Counted from the first letter of the stretch, positions 1-8,963 are shown. The stretch is 40,228 bases of DNA from an uncultured bacterium (GCA_900554095.1 USGC01000002.1:1-40228), one strand, 5' to 3'. The notes: generated from the letters alone by a model not told the origin. Numbers and translations: made by a program.

Positions 1-2
1 TT

Positions 3-95
3 TCTAACCCGACTGATATTTATCCGGTTATGTTCTACGATCAAACTATTTTACCGTCTACAGCTGCTGGCCGTGCAGTTCTTTACGGAAAATAG
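3..95 (+). CDS. C-terminal end of an unidentified protein (truncated by window edge)
   Basis: An open frame enters from the left edge and ends at TAG 93-95, giving 30 residues that finish with AAGRAVLYGK. It is followed by a strong intrinsic terminator, which supports it as the true end of a gene. Too little is visible to name a family. The tail would fit a secreted or pilin-like protein, but that is only an impression. Confidence 0.55.
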   Translation, partial: SNPTDIYPVMFYDQTILPSTAAGRAVLYGK

Positions 96-115
96 ACAAC
101 AGTTATTTATAAGAG

Positions 116-146
116 AAAAAAGCGGAATATATATTCCGCTTTTTTT
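116..146 (+). terminator. Rho-independent terminator
   Basis: A-rich 5' flank, perfect stem AGCGGAAT/ATTCCGCT with a short AT loop, then a run of T. It ends transcription of the gene truncated at the left edge, before recN. Confidence 0.85.
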
Positions 147-165
147 ATTAAAAACATTTAATTTA

Positions 166-194
166 TTGCTCAAATAAAGATTTTAAGCTATTCT
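166..194 (+). promoter_or_regulatory. Putative recN promoter (leaderless)
   Basis: TTGCTC (166-171), 17-base spacer, TATTCT (189-194). Six bases separate the -10 from the ATG at 201 and no Shine-Dalgarno is present, so the transcript would start at or next to the ATG. Confidence 0.45.
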
Positions 195-200
195 ATAGAT

Positions 201-1850
201 ATGATTAAGCAATTAAAAATTAAAAACTATATATTAATTGATGAATTATATGCAAACTTCCATGCCGGTCTGAACGTAATAACCGGCGAAACCGGCGCAG
301 GTAAAAGTATTTTAATCAATGCAATCGATATTGCATTTGCCCCAAGGGTATCAAAAGAAGTTATAAAAACAGGATGCGAAAAAGCTGTAATTGAGCTTGT
401 TATAGAAAACTCCAAACATGAACTAAACACATTATTTGAAGAAAACGGAATTGACTATTTTTCTAATGAAATTGTTATTACAAAAGAAATCACGCAAAAC
501 GCAGTTAGAACAAGGGTTAATGGGACACTTGTCAGTCAGGATTTTGTAAAGAATTTACGTTCGCTTTTCTTAGATATTCATTCTCAGCACCAAACGTATT
601 CGTTTTTGCAGCCAAAGTACCATATAACCCTTTTAGATACTTATGCAAAAGACGTTTATGGCGCGCAGCTTGAGGATTACAAAAAACTCTTTAGCGAATA
701 CCAAAACCTTAAATCAGCACTTGATAAGGCTAAAAATACGGCTGATATTACAGAATCACAAATTGAATTCTTAAAGTTTCAAATTAACGAAATTGAAAGC
801 GCCGAAATCCAAAGTGAAACAGAAGACGATGATTTGAATACAGAACTTGAAGTTTTAGAAAATGCAGAAAAACTTAAAGAGCTTACGGGTTCATCTTATT
901 GGGCTATAAACGGAGATGACGGCTCCATTCTTGAAGCTTTGGGCAAAATAAAACAAAATATCTCTAAAGCCGCTGCTTTTGATACAAAATTAACTGATAT
1001 TGAGCAATCGCTCATTGATAATATAGAAACTTTGAGAGATTTGTCGTCAGATTTACGTAACTACAGCCAAAATCTTGACAACGATACCGAACGCTTAAAT
1101 GAAATTCAAGAACGGCTTTACATGCTTGATAAACTAAAAAGAAAGTATGGAGGCTCACTTCTTTCAGTTCTTGAAACCTATAAAAAACTGAGCGATGAGC
1201 TTGCGTCAATCGAATTCTCTACCCAAAATATTGAGGAAATTGAAGCAGAGCTTACACAAACCCTCAAAAAACTTGAAGTAATAGCCGCCGCAATTACTGA
1301 ACACAGAAATAATTATGCAAATGTTTTATCTGCGTATATTCAAGAAAAACTGGAAAAACTAGAACTGCCGAAAGCTAAATTCCAAATAGCAGTAACCCCA
1401 AAGGATTTAGCGTCAGATGGCGGCGATAATGTTGAATTTTTAATATCAACAAACGTATCTGAAGACTTAAAACCACTTGCTAAAGTAGCTTCAGGCGGTG
1501 AAATATCAAGGGTCATGCTTGCTATAAAATCAATATTTGCACAAACTGATGACATAGATACGGTTATATTTGATGAAATCGATACAGGAATCTCCGGTAA
1601 AGCCTCACAGAGCGTTGCTGATGAAATTGTTGAGTTATCTAAATTTCACCAGATTATTTTGATTACGCACCAGGCCATAATTGCCTCAAAATCCGATAAA
1701 CACTTTTATGTTAGAAAATCTCAGACAGATGAAACTACTGTAGAAGTTTACGTTCTGACAGGCGAGAACAAAATTAAAGCACTCGCTGAGCTTGCTGGAG
1801 GCGAAATTAACGAACAATCTATTGAATTTGCAAAATCACTTATCGGCTAA
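201..1850 (+). CDS. recN: DNA repair protein RecN
   Basis: RecN is an SMC-like ATPase that acts in recombinational repair of double-strand breaks. The 549-residue length is normal for the family. The N-terminus has the family pattern with Walker A GETGAGKS (residues 29-36). A long helical coiled-coil region with many Glu, Lys and Leu fills roughly 150-380. The ABC signature ASGGEISR lies near residue 430 and Walker B VIFDEIDTG near 455, followed by a His-containing switch region (ITHQ). The start at 201 lacks a ribosome site but sits six bases after a -10-like hexamer. It stands alone between a terminator and the convergent sigma factor gene. LexA control is usual for recN in other bacteria, but no clear LexA box was seen. 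Confidence 0.95.
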   Translation: MIKQLKIKNYILIDELYANFHAGLNVITGETGAGKSILINAIDIAFAPRVSKEVIKTGCEKAVIELVIENSKHELNTLFEENGIDYFSNEIVITKEITQNAVRTRVNGTLVSQDFVKNLRSLFLDIHSQHQTYSFLQPKYHITLLDTYAKDVYGAQLEDYKKLFSEYQNLKSALDKAKNTADITESQIEFLKFQINEIESAEIQSETEDDDLNTELEVLENAEKLKELTGSSYWAINGDDGSILEALGKIKQNISKAAAFDTKLTDIEQSLIDNIETLRDLSSDLRNYSQNLDNDTERLNEIQERLYMLDKLKRKYGGSLLSVLETYKKLSDELASIEFSTQNIEEIEAELTQTLKKLEVIAAAITEHRNNYANVLSAYIQEKLEKLELPKAKFQIAVTPKDLASDGGDNVEFLISTNVSEDLKPLAKVASGGEISRVMLAIKSIFAQTDDIDTVIFDEIDTGISGKASQSVADEIVELSKFHQIILITHQAIIASKSDKHFYVRKSQTDETTVEVYVLTGENKIKALAELAGGEINEQSIEFAKSLIG

Positions 1851-1876
1851 AAAAAAAAAACCGGCATTAATGCCGG
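1849..1876 (-). terminator. Rho-independent terminator of the sigma factor gene
   Basis: Perfect hairpin CCGGCATTAATGCCGG (1861-1876). On the minus strand it is followed by about 12 T (A-run 1849-1860), so it terminates the sigma gene. It touches the recN stop codon. On the plus strand there is no T-run. Confidence 0.85.
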
Positions 1877-1886
1877 CTAGATTACA

Positions 1887-2870
1887 TTAGTCATCGATAT
1901 AGTCTTTAAAATGTCTGTATTCGCGCTTTTCACGAATTTTGCTTAACGCTAAATCCTCTAACTGTCTGATACGTTCTTTTGAATACCCCATTTCTATCCC
2001 TAATTGTTCAAGGGTTCTAGGGGTTTCGCCGTTAATTCCAAAACGGCAGTTGATAATCTTCTTTTCTCTTTCATTAAGCGTTGAAAGAAGTTCGTTAATT
2101 GAGCCTTTAAGAGAATTATTCTTGGTCTGAACATCCGGAAGATTGTTGGTTTTATCCTGAATGTAGTCGCCCACGTTTAAATCATCTGTAACAGGTGTTT
2201 CGAGACTGATAGGCTCTTTGATAATTGCTTTTTTAATAGCAGATAATTTCTTTTCTGAAAGCTCCATTCTTTCAGCTATTTCCAAATCAGTAGGCTCTCT
2301 GCCAAGCTCAAAAGACAACATTGTAAAAACGCGCTTATATTTACGAATTTTGTCAGCCATATGCACAGGAATTCTAATTGTACGTGAATTATTAGAAATA
2401 GCTCTCATAATTGTCTGTTTAATCCACCAGGTTGCATATGTAGAAAACTTAAAATTCTTTGAATAGTCAAACTTTTCAGCTGCTTTAATAAGTCCTAAAG
2501 AACCTTCCTGAACCAAATCCATAAAAAGAACCCCTTGACCGATATATTTTTTTGCAATGCTTACAACAAGTCGAAGGTTAGCTTGAACAAGTTTTCTTTT
2601 TGCAACATCAGCCTGAGAAGGTTTACCCTCTTTAATCTGCTTGCCAAGCTCTTTTTCTTCTTTTGACGTAAGCAGTCGTATCTTACCTATATCTTTTAAA
2701 TACATTTGCAGTATATCATCATCGTTAGAAATAGAACTAAAAGTTTTAGGCTCATTCAAAGCAATATCATCATCAGTATCAGCACAAACAATATTATCAT
2801 TGATATAAGTACATTGAAGATCTTTATAAAGATCTTCTTCGATTTTTGGTAATTGCACATTCACACTCAT
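1887..2870 (-). CDS. RNA polymerase sigma factor, RpoD/SigA type
   Basis: A sigma-70 factor that directs core RNA polymerase to promoters. Region 1.2 (DDDILQMYLKDIG) is near residue 52. Region 2 has the FMDLVQEG...GLIKAAEKFDY...FSTYATWWIKQ series typical of group 1 and 2 sigmas. Region 3 follows, and region 4.2 ends with an HTH (TLEQLGIEMGYSKERIRQLE). Region 1.1 and the long non-conserved insert of large RpoD proteins are absent, so it may be the primary factor of a reduced genome or a group 2 paralogue. The start was placed at 2870 (MSVNVQ) because AAGAAGAGGA lies upstream at proper spacing; the longer frame from 2900 would put this ribosome site inside the gene. Confidence 0.92.
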   Translation of the reverse strand: MSVNVQLPKIEEDLYKDLQCTYINDNIVCADTDDDIALNEPKTFSSISNDDDILQMYLKDIGKIRLLTSKEEKELGKQIKEGKPSQADVAKRKLVQANLRLVVSIAKKYIGQGVLFMDLVQEGSLGLIKAAEKFDYSKNFKFSTYATWWIKQTIMRAISNNSRTIRIPVHMADKIRKYKRVFTMLSFELGREPTDLEIAERMELSEKKLSAIKKAIIKEPISLETPVTDDLNVGDYIQDKTNNLPDVQTKNNSLKGSINELLSTLNEREKKIINCRFGINGETPRTLEQLGIEMGYSKERIRQLEDLALSKIREKREYRHFKDYIDD

Positions 2871-3032
2871 TAAAAAAAATCCTCTTCTTATCTTCTGCAA
2901 CTCTTAATAATACTACTGACGAACAACTCTAATTTTTGTTTCAAGTTAACAGTTGAACCCCATTCTCGTAAAATTTTTGCAGCATAATAAAAAAGTGATG
3001 CTGAAATTGATTGGCAAAGCAAACCTCAATTT

Positions 3033-3152
3033 TTGTCATCCTGAACTCGTTTCAGGATCTTAAAAATTTTGAATGATCCTGGCCTAACAAAGTCCAGTAC
3101 CTTACCAACTTTCGGATAAATCTTTAAGGTCTGGATTCATTCAGCATGACAA
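3033..3152. repeat. Palindromic interspersed repeat, about 120 bp, non-coding
   Basis: The ends are inverted: TTGTCATCCTGAA (3033-3045) and TTCAGCATGACAA (3140-3152), matching at 12 of 13 positions. Inside are nested dyads: CCTGAA...TTCAGG near 3040-3056, and AGGATC (near 3055) paired with GATCCT (near 3076). It has no open frame. It lies between the sigma gene and tRNA-Val, both on the minus strand. The TGTCATCCTGAA...TTCAGGATC start resembles short palindromic repeats seen in many bacterial genomes; copy number here is unknown. Confidence 0.65.
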
Positions 3153-3202
3153 TTATTTTGCGTTTTAATAAAAACACAAAGGAAATCCAATGAAAAAGCC
3201 AC

Positions 3203-3227
3203 TAAAAAAGAGCCTTTTCTGGCTCTT
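3203..3227 (-). terminator. Terminator of tRNA-Val
   Basis: On the minus strand AAGAGCC - short loop - GGCTCTT followed by T6, ten bases after the tRNA 3' end. Confidence 0.8.
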
Positions 3228-3236
3228 ATTATAAAT

Positions 3237-3308
3237 GGGCGTTAGAAGACTCGAACTTCTGACATCCTCCTTGTAAGGGAGGCGCTCTACCAACTGAGCT
3301 AAACGCCC
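3237..3308 (-). tRNA. tRNA-Val (anticodon TAC)
   Basis: 72 bases with all four arms: acceptor GGGCGTT/AACGCCC, D stem GCTC/GAGC, anticodon stem CCTCC/GGAGG with loop CTTACAA, T stem AGAAG/CTTCT with loop TTCGAGT. The anticodon TAC reads valine codons. CCA is not encoded. It is followed by its own terminator. Confidence 0.97.
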
Positions 3309-3437
3309 TCAGCAAGTTTTATATTAACCAAAACATTTATGGTTGTCAATAGGTTTGTGAATAAAATTTTTATTTTAACATTAGATAACTGATTACTTTT
3401 AAATATATTGCTGATTAGTTTGTGCTAAAATCAAATT

Positions 3438-4787
3438 ATGCACGAAAATGATGTTGTTACTCTTAATATCGAAAAATTCTCTAACCTAGGTTACGGCATA
3501 GCTAAAGTCGATGGGTATGTTGTTTTTGTTGAAGGTGCCTGTCCTGGGGATGTTGTGTGTGCAAAAATTCTTAAAGCTAACAAAAATTTCGCCAACGCAA
3601 AAACCCTTGAAGTTATGACGCCGTCTGCACACCGTGTAAATCCTTTTTGTCCAATGCAGAAAGTATGCGGGGCATGCCAGCTTCAGTTTATTGATTACGA
3701 ATACCAGCTGGAACTTAAAAGACAAATCGTACAAGACGCAATCCGCACAATTGCTAATCTTGATATCGAAATTCCAAAACCTATTCCAAGCCCTGAAATA
3801 AAAAATTACAGGCATAAAATTCAGTACCCGGTTTCTCAAACAAAAGTATCCAAAAGGATTTTAGCCGGGTATTACAAGCCGCAAAGCCATGAAATTGTTA
3901 ATATAAAATACTGCCCTATCCAGCCTGAAATAACAGACAAAATTATAAATTTTATAAGAGAACATGCTTTTGATTTCGGCGTATCTGGCTTTAATGAGAA
4001 AAAACATTCCGGCGATCTTCGCCATGTCGTAATCCGCTCATCTTCGTTAAAATCCCAAAATCTTGTAACTCTCGTCGTAAATGCAACTAAAAGTTTTGAA
4101 CGATTAAATGATTTTGCAAAAGCTATTTATGATGAATTTTATGAAGTTACAGGTGTTTGCCTAAATTTTAATTCTAAAAAGACAAATGTAATTCTTGGGC
4201 CAAAAACCGAATGTTTATTTGGTCAAGATTTTATTGAAGAAAAAATTCTTGATAAAACATTCAAAATCGGTGCTGACACTTTTTTCCAGATTAACCCCAA
4301 AAGTGCCGAGAATATTTTTTCTTATGTAAAAACATACATTGAAAAAAATTACAAAAATCCGCTGGTGCTGGATGCCTATGCCGGGATTTCGGCTTTCGGC
4401 ATATGTGTTTCAGATGCGGCCCAAAAGGTTGTTACAGTTGAAGAAAACTCTGAATCAACTGAAAGAGCAAAAGAAAGTTTAAAAATAAACAAAATAAAAA
4501 ACGTTGAAATTCACAATTCTGATGCGGCAGAATTTTTGCAAAAAGAAACCCGCAAATTTGACATTACCATTATTGATCCGCCTCGCAAAGGTTGCACAAA
4601 AACGTCTTTGGATGAAGTGTTAAGGCTCAGCAAAGGGCACATTATATACGTAAGCTGCAATCCTGCAACGCTTGCACGCGATTTGAAATATCTTACAGAA
4701 AAAGGCTGCCGCGTTGAAAGCATCCAGCCTTTTGATATGTTCTGCCATTCCTATCATATTGAAAATGTTGCTATAATTAAGGTTTAA
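3438..4787 (+). CDS. rlmD: RlmD/TrmA-family RNA (uracil-5-)-methyltransferase
   Basis: Transfers a methyl group from S-adenosylmethionine to C5 of a uridine, most likely in 23S rRNA. The N-terminus (about 1-60) is a TRAM RNA-binding domain. Cysteines C71, C77 and C80, with C near 160 (IKYCPIQ), match the CX5CX2C...C iron-sulfur site of RlmD-type enzymes. The Rossmann part carries DAYAGISAFGI and the motif IDPPRKG. The catalytic Cys is C407 in YVSCNPATLARDL. The 449-residue length fits. The exact target uridine (1939 or 747) cannot be told from sequence, so the symbol is provisional. The start has no ribosome site; TAAAAT at 3426-3431 lies six bases before it. The 3' end overlaps the convergent next gene by four bases. 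Confidence 0.88.
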   Translation: MHENDVVTLNIEKFSNLGYGIAKVDGYVVFVEGACPGDVVCAKILKANKNFANAKTLEVMTPSAHRVNPFCPMQKVCGACQLQFIDYEYQLELKRQIVQDAIRTIANLDIEIPKPIPSPEIKNYRHKIQYPVSQTKVSKRILAGYYKPQSHEIVNIKYCPIQPEITDKIINFIREHAFDFGVSGFNEKKHSGDLRHVVIRSSSLKSQNLVTLVVNATKSFERLNDFAKAIYDEFYEVTGVCLNFNSKKTNVILGPKTECLFGQDFIEEKILDKTFKIGADTFFQINPKSAENIFSYVKTYIEKNYKNPLVLDAYAGISAFGICVSDAAQKVVTVEENSESTERAKESLKINKIKNVEIHNSDAAEFLQKETRKFDITIIDPPRKGCTKTSLDEVLRLSKGHIIYVSCNPATLARDLKYLTEKGCRVESIQPFDMFCHSYHIENVAIIKV

Positions 4788-5977
4788 GGATGTTTCAAAT
4801 CTGATAGATAATTATAATGCTCAATTGTATTGGTTAATTTTTCTTTTATATCATTCAAACAACTGATATCATGCTTTAAGTCTCTTGTAAGTTGTTTTTT
4901 CGCCGTAGGACTGATATTTGCGGCTTTCTTTGCCTCAGCATATACAGATTTCATACGGTCTTGAAGTCCTGAAAAATAACTTTTAAACATAACTTTATCA
5001 GCTTCTGAAAAACAAATTGGCACTTCTTCAGAAATATCGTATAAGTCTTTATTTTTAGCATTAAGGAATAGTTTTTCAGAAATTTTACCTCTAAACATTT
5101 GTGTAATAAGTTCAATATAGCGGTTAGCTTTTTGAGAATGAGAACCAATTGTGTCGTCCTCAAACTTCATGGCAAGTTCATCGAACTTTCGCAATGCATC
5201 ATAAACATAATCAGACTCATCATGTTTTGCTTTTGAATAATTTGGGCCAAATAGTATAATTAATTCATGCTGAATAGGATTTTTATTTTTATCAAAATTT
5301 CTTATAAAGCGCATTTGAATATCTTCATAACCTGATTTTTGCGGTTTGCTTATACTATATCTCAAATCCGGAGAAAGTTTTGTAACTTGCTCAGAAACAT
5401 TATCCAATCTTATATCTAAATCCGGTACAGTTATTTTTTTATTTAAATCTGATGCTTCAAGGGAGTTTGGGAGATAGCCTCTTTTTATCAAGTCTTTAAT
5501 AGATTTTTCAGTTGTTGAAAGAATAAAGCCGCGTTTTTCCATTTCAGGAAGAAGGCTGTCGTTCAGCAAAGACAAGTCATAGGAATTATTACAATACAAA
5601 GTCGATCTGATTGTATCTGAAACCTTAAAATGGCCTGAACGCATAATTTTACTTGTATAAGCTTCCGGAGATTTTACTGGGTGAAGTTCAGCGTATGCTC
5701 TATCAAATAAAAAGCCCTTATCTTTCAAACGAAATGCAACAGATTCTAAAACATCCAAATAAGTTGTTGCTATACGCGAAAGCCGGCCGGAATCAGCCGC
5801 AACTTGCGCCTGCAAATGGTCTGCTACAGTATTAACCGCTCTTGATATATTACCAAAAGAGACAGTATCATTTACCAAAGTATGTGAATACTTTGGTAAA
5901 CTAACAGTACTGTTAGTTTGAGAATTTTGTTTTGCCGATGGCAATGCCTGAAATTTCGGGGTAATTGTTAAATTCAT
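4784..5977 (-). CDS. Hypothetical protein with possible divergent RelA/SpoT-like nucleotidyltransferase fold
   Basis: 397 residues from the ATG at 5977, chosen over a GTG at 5983 because AGGA is then better spaced. Residues 1-45 are low-complexity and end in NDTVSFGN, a short tag also seen in other proteins of this window. Residues about 60-300 show a series reminiscent of (p)ppGpp synthetases: SPEAYTSKIMRSG then KVSDTIRSTLY (compare S-x-x-x-K and the D-x-x-x-R of RelA), then GYEDIQMRF (compare Y-x-x-x-H/I) and HELIILFG (compare E-x-Q-x-R-T). The C-terminus is helical. This is pattern reading only; the gene may be inactive as a synthetase. It is monocistronic and convergent with the methyltransferase gene. 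Confidence 0.6.
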   Translation of the reverse strand: MNLTITPKFQALPSAKQNSQTNSTVSLPKYSHTLVNDTVSFGNISRAVNTVADHLQAQVAADSGRLSRIATTYLDVLESVAFRLKDKGFLFDRAYAELHPVKSPEAYTSKIMRSGHFKVSDTIRSTLYCNNSYDLSLLNDSLLPEMEKRGFILSTTEKSIKDLIKRGYLPNSLEASDLNKKITVPDLDIRLDNVSEQVTKLSPDLRYSISKPQKSGYEDIQMRFIRNFDKNKNPIQHELIILFGPNYSKAKHDESDYVYDALRKFDELAMKFEDDTIGSHSQKANRYIELITQMFRGKISEKLFLNAKNKDLYDISEEVPICFSEADKVMFKSYFSGLQDRMKSVYAEAKKAANISPTAKKQLTRDLKHDISCLNDIKEKLTNTIEHYNYLSDLKHP

Positions 5978-6088
5978 ATTCACATTTCCTAAATCTTTTC
6001 CATATTATATAAGGTATCTGAAATATAAATTTTACTTTTTCTAATCCAAAAATTCAAAAGTTTTACATAAATTTACAAAGATATTTTT

Positions 6089-6117
6089 TTGTCAAAATCA
6101 TATGTTTGTATTACGAT
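6089..6117 (+). promoter_or_regulatory. Putative promoter of the oxidoreductase operon
   Basis: TTGTCA (6089-6094), 17-base spacer, TACGAT (6112-6117). The transcript would start near 6124, about 30 bases before the AAGGTGG ribosome site and ATG at 6155. Confidence 0.45.
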
Positions 6118-6154
6118 ATAAGAGTACAATTATAACCAAAGAAGGTGGAAAAAT

Positions 6155-7258
6155 ATGGTAAACAAACTTATTAAAGAAGACACGAAGATGTTTTTAACCG
6201 GAAATGAAGTTTTAGCATATGCCGCAAACGCAGCAGAAGCTGAATTCATGTATGGTTACCCGATTACACCGCAAAACGAAATTATGCACACTTGGTGTAA
6301 ATTGCTTCCGAAAACAGAAGCAGGATTTTTACAAACAGAAGATGAAATATCTGCCGGTTTCTCAACCATCGGCGGAATATTAGCTGGCAAAAGAGCTTTC
6401 ACAGCAACAGCCGGCCCTGGTAACGTAATTATGCAAGACGCCCAATCTATGGCTGAAATGATGAGAATACCTTTTGTATGCGCAGTTATGCAAAGAGGCG
6501 GCCCGTCAACAGCAACCGTTATCTACGCTCAACAAGAAACAAGATTGACTTGTTACGGTGGTAACGGAGAAGGTTTCAGAATCGTTTATTCAACTGCCGG
6601 CCACCAAGACTTATATGATTATATGATTAAAGCGTTCAACACAGCTTGGAAATACCGCTTCCCAACATATGTTCTTGCTGACGGTTACCAAGGTAAAATG
6701 AGAGAACCTGTTATGTTATATGATCCGGCTAGCCGCGGCATTTCAATGGTTCCGACTGAAGCTGCCCTGTTAGCTCCTGGCAAAATCGGTGTTGACAGAG
6801 AATCAACTCACATGAGAAATACTTACAATATGGAAGAAGAGTTGATGGAAGTTCTCGACGGATATCAAGCTGATTACGACAAAATGGCTGAAGAAGTTGC
6901 GGAATACTTTGAATACAAAGCTGATGATGCTGAAATTCTTATCATTGCACACGGTATTGTAGCTCGTTCTGCGATGACAGCAATTGATGAATTAAGAGCA
7001 AAAGGTATTAAAGCCGGCTTATTCAGACCTATCACAATCAGACCGCTTGCAGTTAAACCGTTAAGAGAAGCTGTTAAACGTGCTAAACAAGTGTTGTTTA
7101 CAGAATCTGCTAACGGACAATTAGCTCAAATGGTATTAGAAAAATTATACGGTTTAACAACACCATATTCAACATTATTCAAAATGGGCGTTGGCGTAAC
7201 CGGCGACGACTTGGTTGAAAAAGTTGAAGCAATGGTTAAAACACCTGCTACCGTATAA
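6155..7258 (+). CDS. 2-oxoacid:ferredoxin oxidoreductase, alpha subunit (KorA/VorB type)
   Basis: Alpha subunit of a four-subunit enzyme that oxidatively decarboxylates a 2-oxoacid to acyl-CoA and reduces ferredoxin. The N-terminal half holds the pyrimidine-binding domain with GYPITPQNEI and the QTEDEISA stretch; the C-terminal half is the transketolase C-like domain. The 367-residue length matches separate alpha subunits (Kor/Oor/Vor) without fused gamma domain. Start 6155 is supported by AAGGTGG six bases upstream. It is the first gene of a tight operon alpha-beta-gamma-delta. Whether 2-oxoglutarate or branched-chain 2-oxoacids are the substrate cannot be decided. Confidence 0.9.
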   Translation: MVNKLIKEDTKMFLTGNEVLAYAANAAEAEFMYGYPITPQNEIMHTWCKLLPKTEAGFLQTEDEISAGFSTIGGILAGKRAFTATAGPGNVIMQDAQSMAEMMRIPFVCAVMQRGGPSTATVIYAQQETRLTCYGGNGEGFRIVYSTAGHQDLYDYMIKAFNTAWKYRFPTYVLADGYQGKMREPVMLYDPASRGISMVPTEAALLAPGKIGVDRESTHMRNTYNMEEELMEVLDGYQADYDKMAEEVAEYFEYKADDAEILIIAHGIVARSAMTAIDELRAKGIKAGLFRPITIRPLAVKPLREAVKRAKQVLFTESANGQLAQMVLEKLYGLTTPYSTLFKMGVGVTGDDLVEKVEAMVKTPATV

Positions 7259-7296
7259 GTATTAAATCAAAAATAAAATTCATAAGGAGAAATAAT

Positions 7297-8049
7297 ATGA
7301 CAGAGGTATTAACATTACCACCAAATCTACCTAACGCGCAAAATGCCCAAGTCGGCGCAAGCAAATTCTGCCCGGGCTGCGGTCATGGTATGATTTTAAA
7401 ATCTTTAGCTTTTGCTATTGATGATTTAAATTTAAAAGAAAAAGCCGTTTTTGGTTGTGATATCGGATGTTCATTGCTTAGCTGGAACTATATGGACGTT
7501 GACACAGTTCAAACTCACCACGGACGTACAACTCCGGTTATCTATGGCGTAACAAGAGCTAACCCTGAAGCAATTGGTATTGCTTACATGGGCGACGGCG
7601 GCGGCCTTGCAATCGGTTCTCAACACTTGGTTAACGCTAGTGTAAGAGGCGAAAAAATGCTTATTATCGTAGCTAACAACACTAACTATGGTATGACAGG
7701 CGGTCAAATGTCTCCAACAACAATGCCAGGTCAACGTACAGAAACAACACCTTACGGACGTGATTGCGAAGTTACAGGTAAACCGGCTAAAGGTGCTGAA
7801 ATGGTTGCCGCTATTGCTAACCCTGAAAAATCTTACGTTGCACGTGCTTCTGTTTCAAATTTAAGAGCATTAAGAAAAACCTTCACAAAAGCTCTTAAAA
7901 ACGTTGAAATGGGAGGCTTCTCATTCGTTGAAGTACTTTCACTTTGTCCACTCAACTGGAGAACTAACAACGTAGATACTTGGGGCAGACTAAAACAAAT
8001 GGAAGAATGCTTTGAAGTAAAAGAATTTCTTTCAAGAGAAGGTTTATAA
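7297..8049 (+). CDS. 2-oxoacid:ferredoxin oxidoreductase, beta subunit (KorB type)
   Basis: The thiamine diphosphate-binding catalytic subunit. FCPGCGHG near residue 25 and GCDIGCS near residue 54 match beta subunits that bind TPP and in many members a [4Fe-4S] cluster. The TPP/Mg motif GDGGGLAIG...NNTNYGMTGGQ lies in the middle. The 250-residue length fits the Kor/Oor/Vor group rather than pyruvate enzymes with a long beta tail. AAGGAG seven bases before the ATG supports the start. It follows the alpha gene by 38 bases and works with the next two subunits. Confidence 0.92.
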   Translation: MTEVLTLPPNLPNAQNAQVGASKFCPGCGHGMILKSLAFAIDDLNLKEKAVFGCDIGCSLLSWNYMDVDTVQTHHGRTTPVIYGVTRANPEAIGIAYMGDGGGLAIGSQHLVNASVRGEKMLIIVANNTNYGMTGGQMSPTTMPGQRTETTPYGRDCEVTGKPAKGAEMVAAIANPEKSYVARASVSNLRALRKTFTKALKNVEMGGFSFVEVLSLCPLNWRTNNVDTWGRLKQMEECFEVKEFLSREGL

Positions 8050-8098
8050 TCGGTAAGCCCGTTTAAAAGTAATAATTAACAATGAAAGGTAAATAAAA

Positions 8099-8668
8099 AT
8101 GGCTAGAACAAAAATGGTATTAGCAGGCGAAGGCGGACAAGGCGTCCAATCCGTTGCTAAAATTCTTGTAGAAGCCGGTTATGAAGCTGGTAAACAAGTA
8201 TTATATATTCCGAACTTCGGTGTTGAACAACGCGGCGGCGTTTCAATTGCATTCTGCCAAATCGCTGATGAAATTATCGGTGAACCGCGTTTTTCAAAAG
8301 GCGACATCATCATTATGTTGTCAGACCGCGCAATCGACAGATGCGAATGCTACGTTGACGAAAATGCAACTGTAGTTTATGACACATCAGTTTGTACTAA
8401 GAAACCGACTTGCAAATGCAAAAGATTAATCGGTATTGATGCAAACAAAATCGCAAACGAAGACCCATCACTAGGTGCTCGTGTATTCAACATCATCATT
8501 TTAGGCGTATTGTTGGCAGCAACAAATGTACTTAAAATCGATGATATTAAAAATGCAATGGAATTAGCTTTGAAGAAAAAATTCGATGCTAAACCTGAAT
8601 TAAGAACTAAAAACCATAAGGCTCTTGAAGTTGGTATGGAATTAGTTAAAGAAAAGGCAGGTGTATAA
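8099..8668 (+). CDS. 2-oxoacid:ferredoxin oxidoreductase, gamma subunit (KorC type)
   Basis: 189 residues with the gamma-family beginning VLAGEGGQGVQSVAKIL and NFGVEQRGGVSIAFCQI, in which a glycine-rich loop and the RGG segment are conserved. Gamma subunits help bind coenzyme A and complete the heterotetramer. AAAGGT lies upstream at suitable spacing. Its stop codon shares one base with the start of the delta gene, indicating translational coupling. A KCKCK-like cysteine patch (CTKKPTCKCK, near residue 100) is noticeable and is not a standard cluster motif. Confidence 0.9.
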   Translation: MARTKMVLAGEGGQGVQSVAKILVEAGYEAGKQVLYIPNFGVEQRGGVSIAFCQIADEIIGEPRFSKGDIIIMLSDRAIDRCECYVDENATVVYDTSVCTKKPTCKCKRLIGIDANKIANEDPSLGARVFNIIILGVLLAATNVLKIDDIKNAMELALKKKFDAKPELRTKNHKALEVGMELVKEKAGV

Positions 8669-8946
8669 TGACAAATTCAGTAGAATATAAAGGTTACAAA
8701 ATCGAAGGCGTTGGCAAAGGTAAAGCAGATTATTATGTTTACACTGACCTTTGCAAAGGCTGCGGCTTATGCATTGCTAAATGCCCGATGAACAAAAACG
8801 GCGAACAAACTTGTTTGAAATGGTCAAAAGAAACAGGACTTTTCCAAACACCGGCAGTTGAACCGGATCCAAGTGTTTGTATCGCGTGCGGAACATGCGC
8901 ATTGGTTTGCCCTGATTCTGCAATCAGAATTGAAAAGAAACAATAA
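8668..8946 (+). CDS. 2-oxoacid:ferredoxin oxidoreductase, delta (ferredoxin-like) subunit
   Basis: 92 residues with two full 4Fe-4S motifs: CKGCGLCIAKCP (near 28-39) and CIACGTCALVCP (near 71-82). It relays electrons from the TPP site to external ferredoxin. It overlaps the gamma stop codon by one base and is the last gene of the operon, closed by a strong terminator. In Oor-type operons of other bacteria this gene comes first; here it is last. Confidence 0.93.
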   Translation: MTNSVEYKGYKIEGVGKGKADYYVYTDLCKGCGLCIAKCPMNKNGEQTCLKWSKETGLFQTPAVEPDPSVCIACGTCALVCPDSAIRIEKKQ

Positions 8947-8963
8947 GTTATATTTCAATAACT

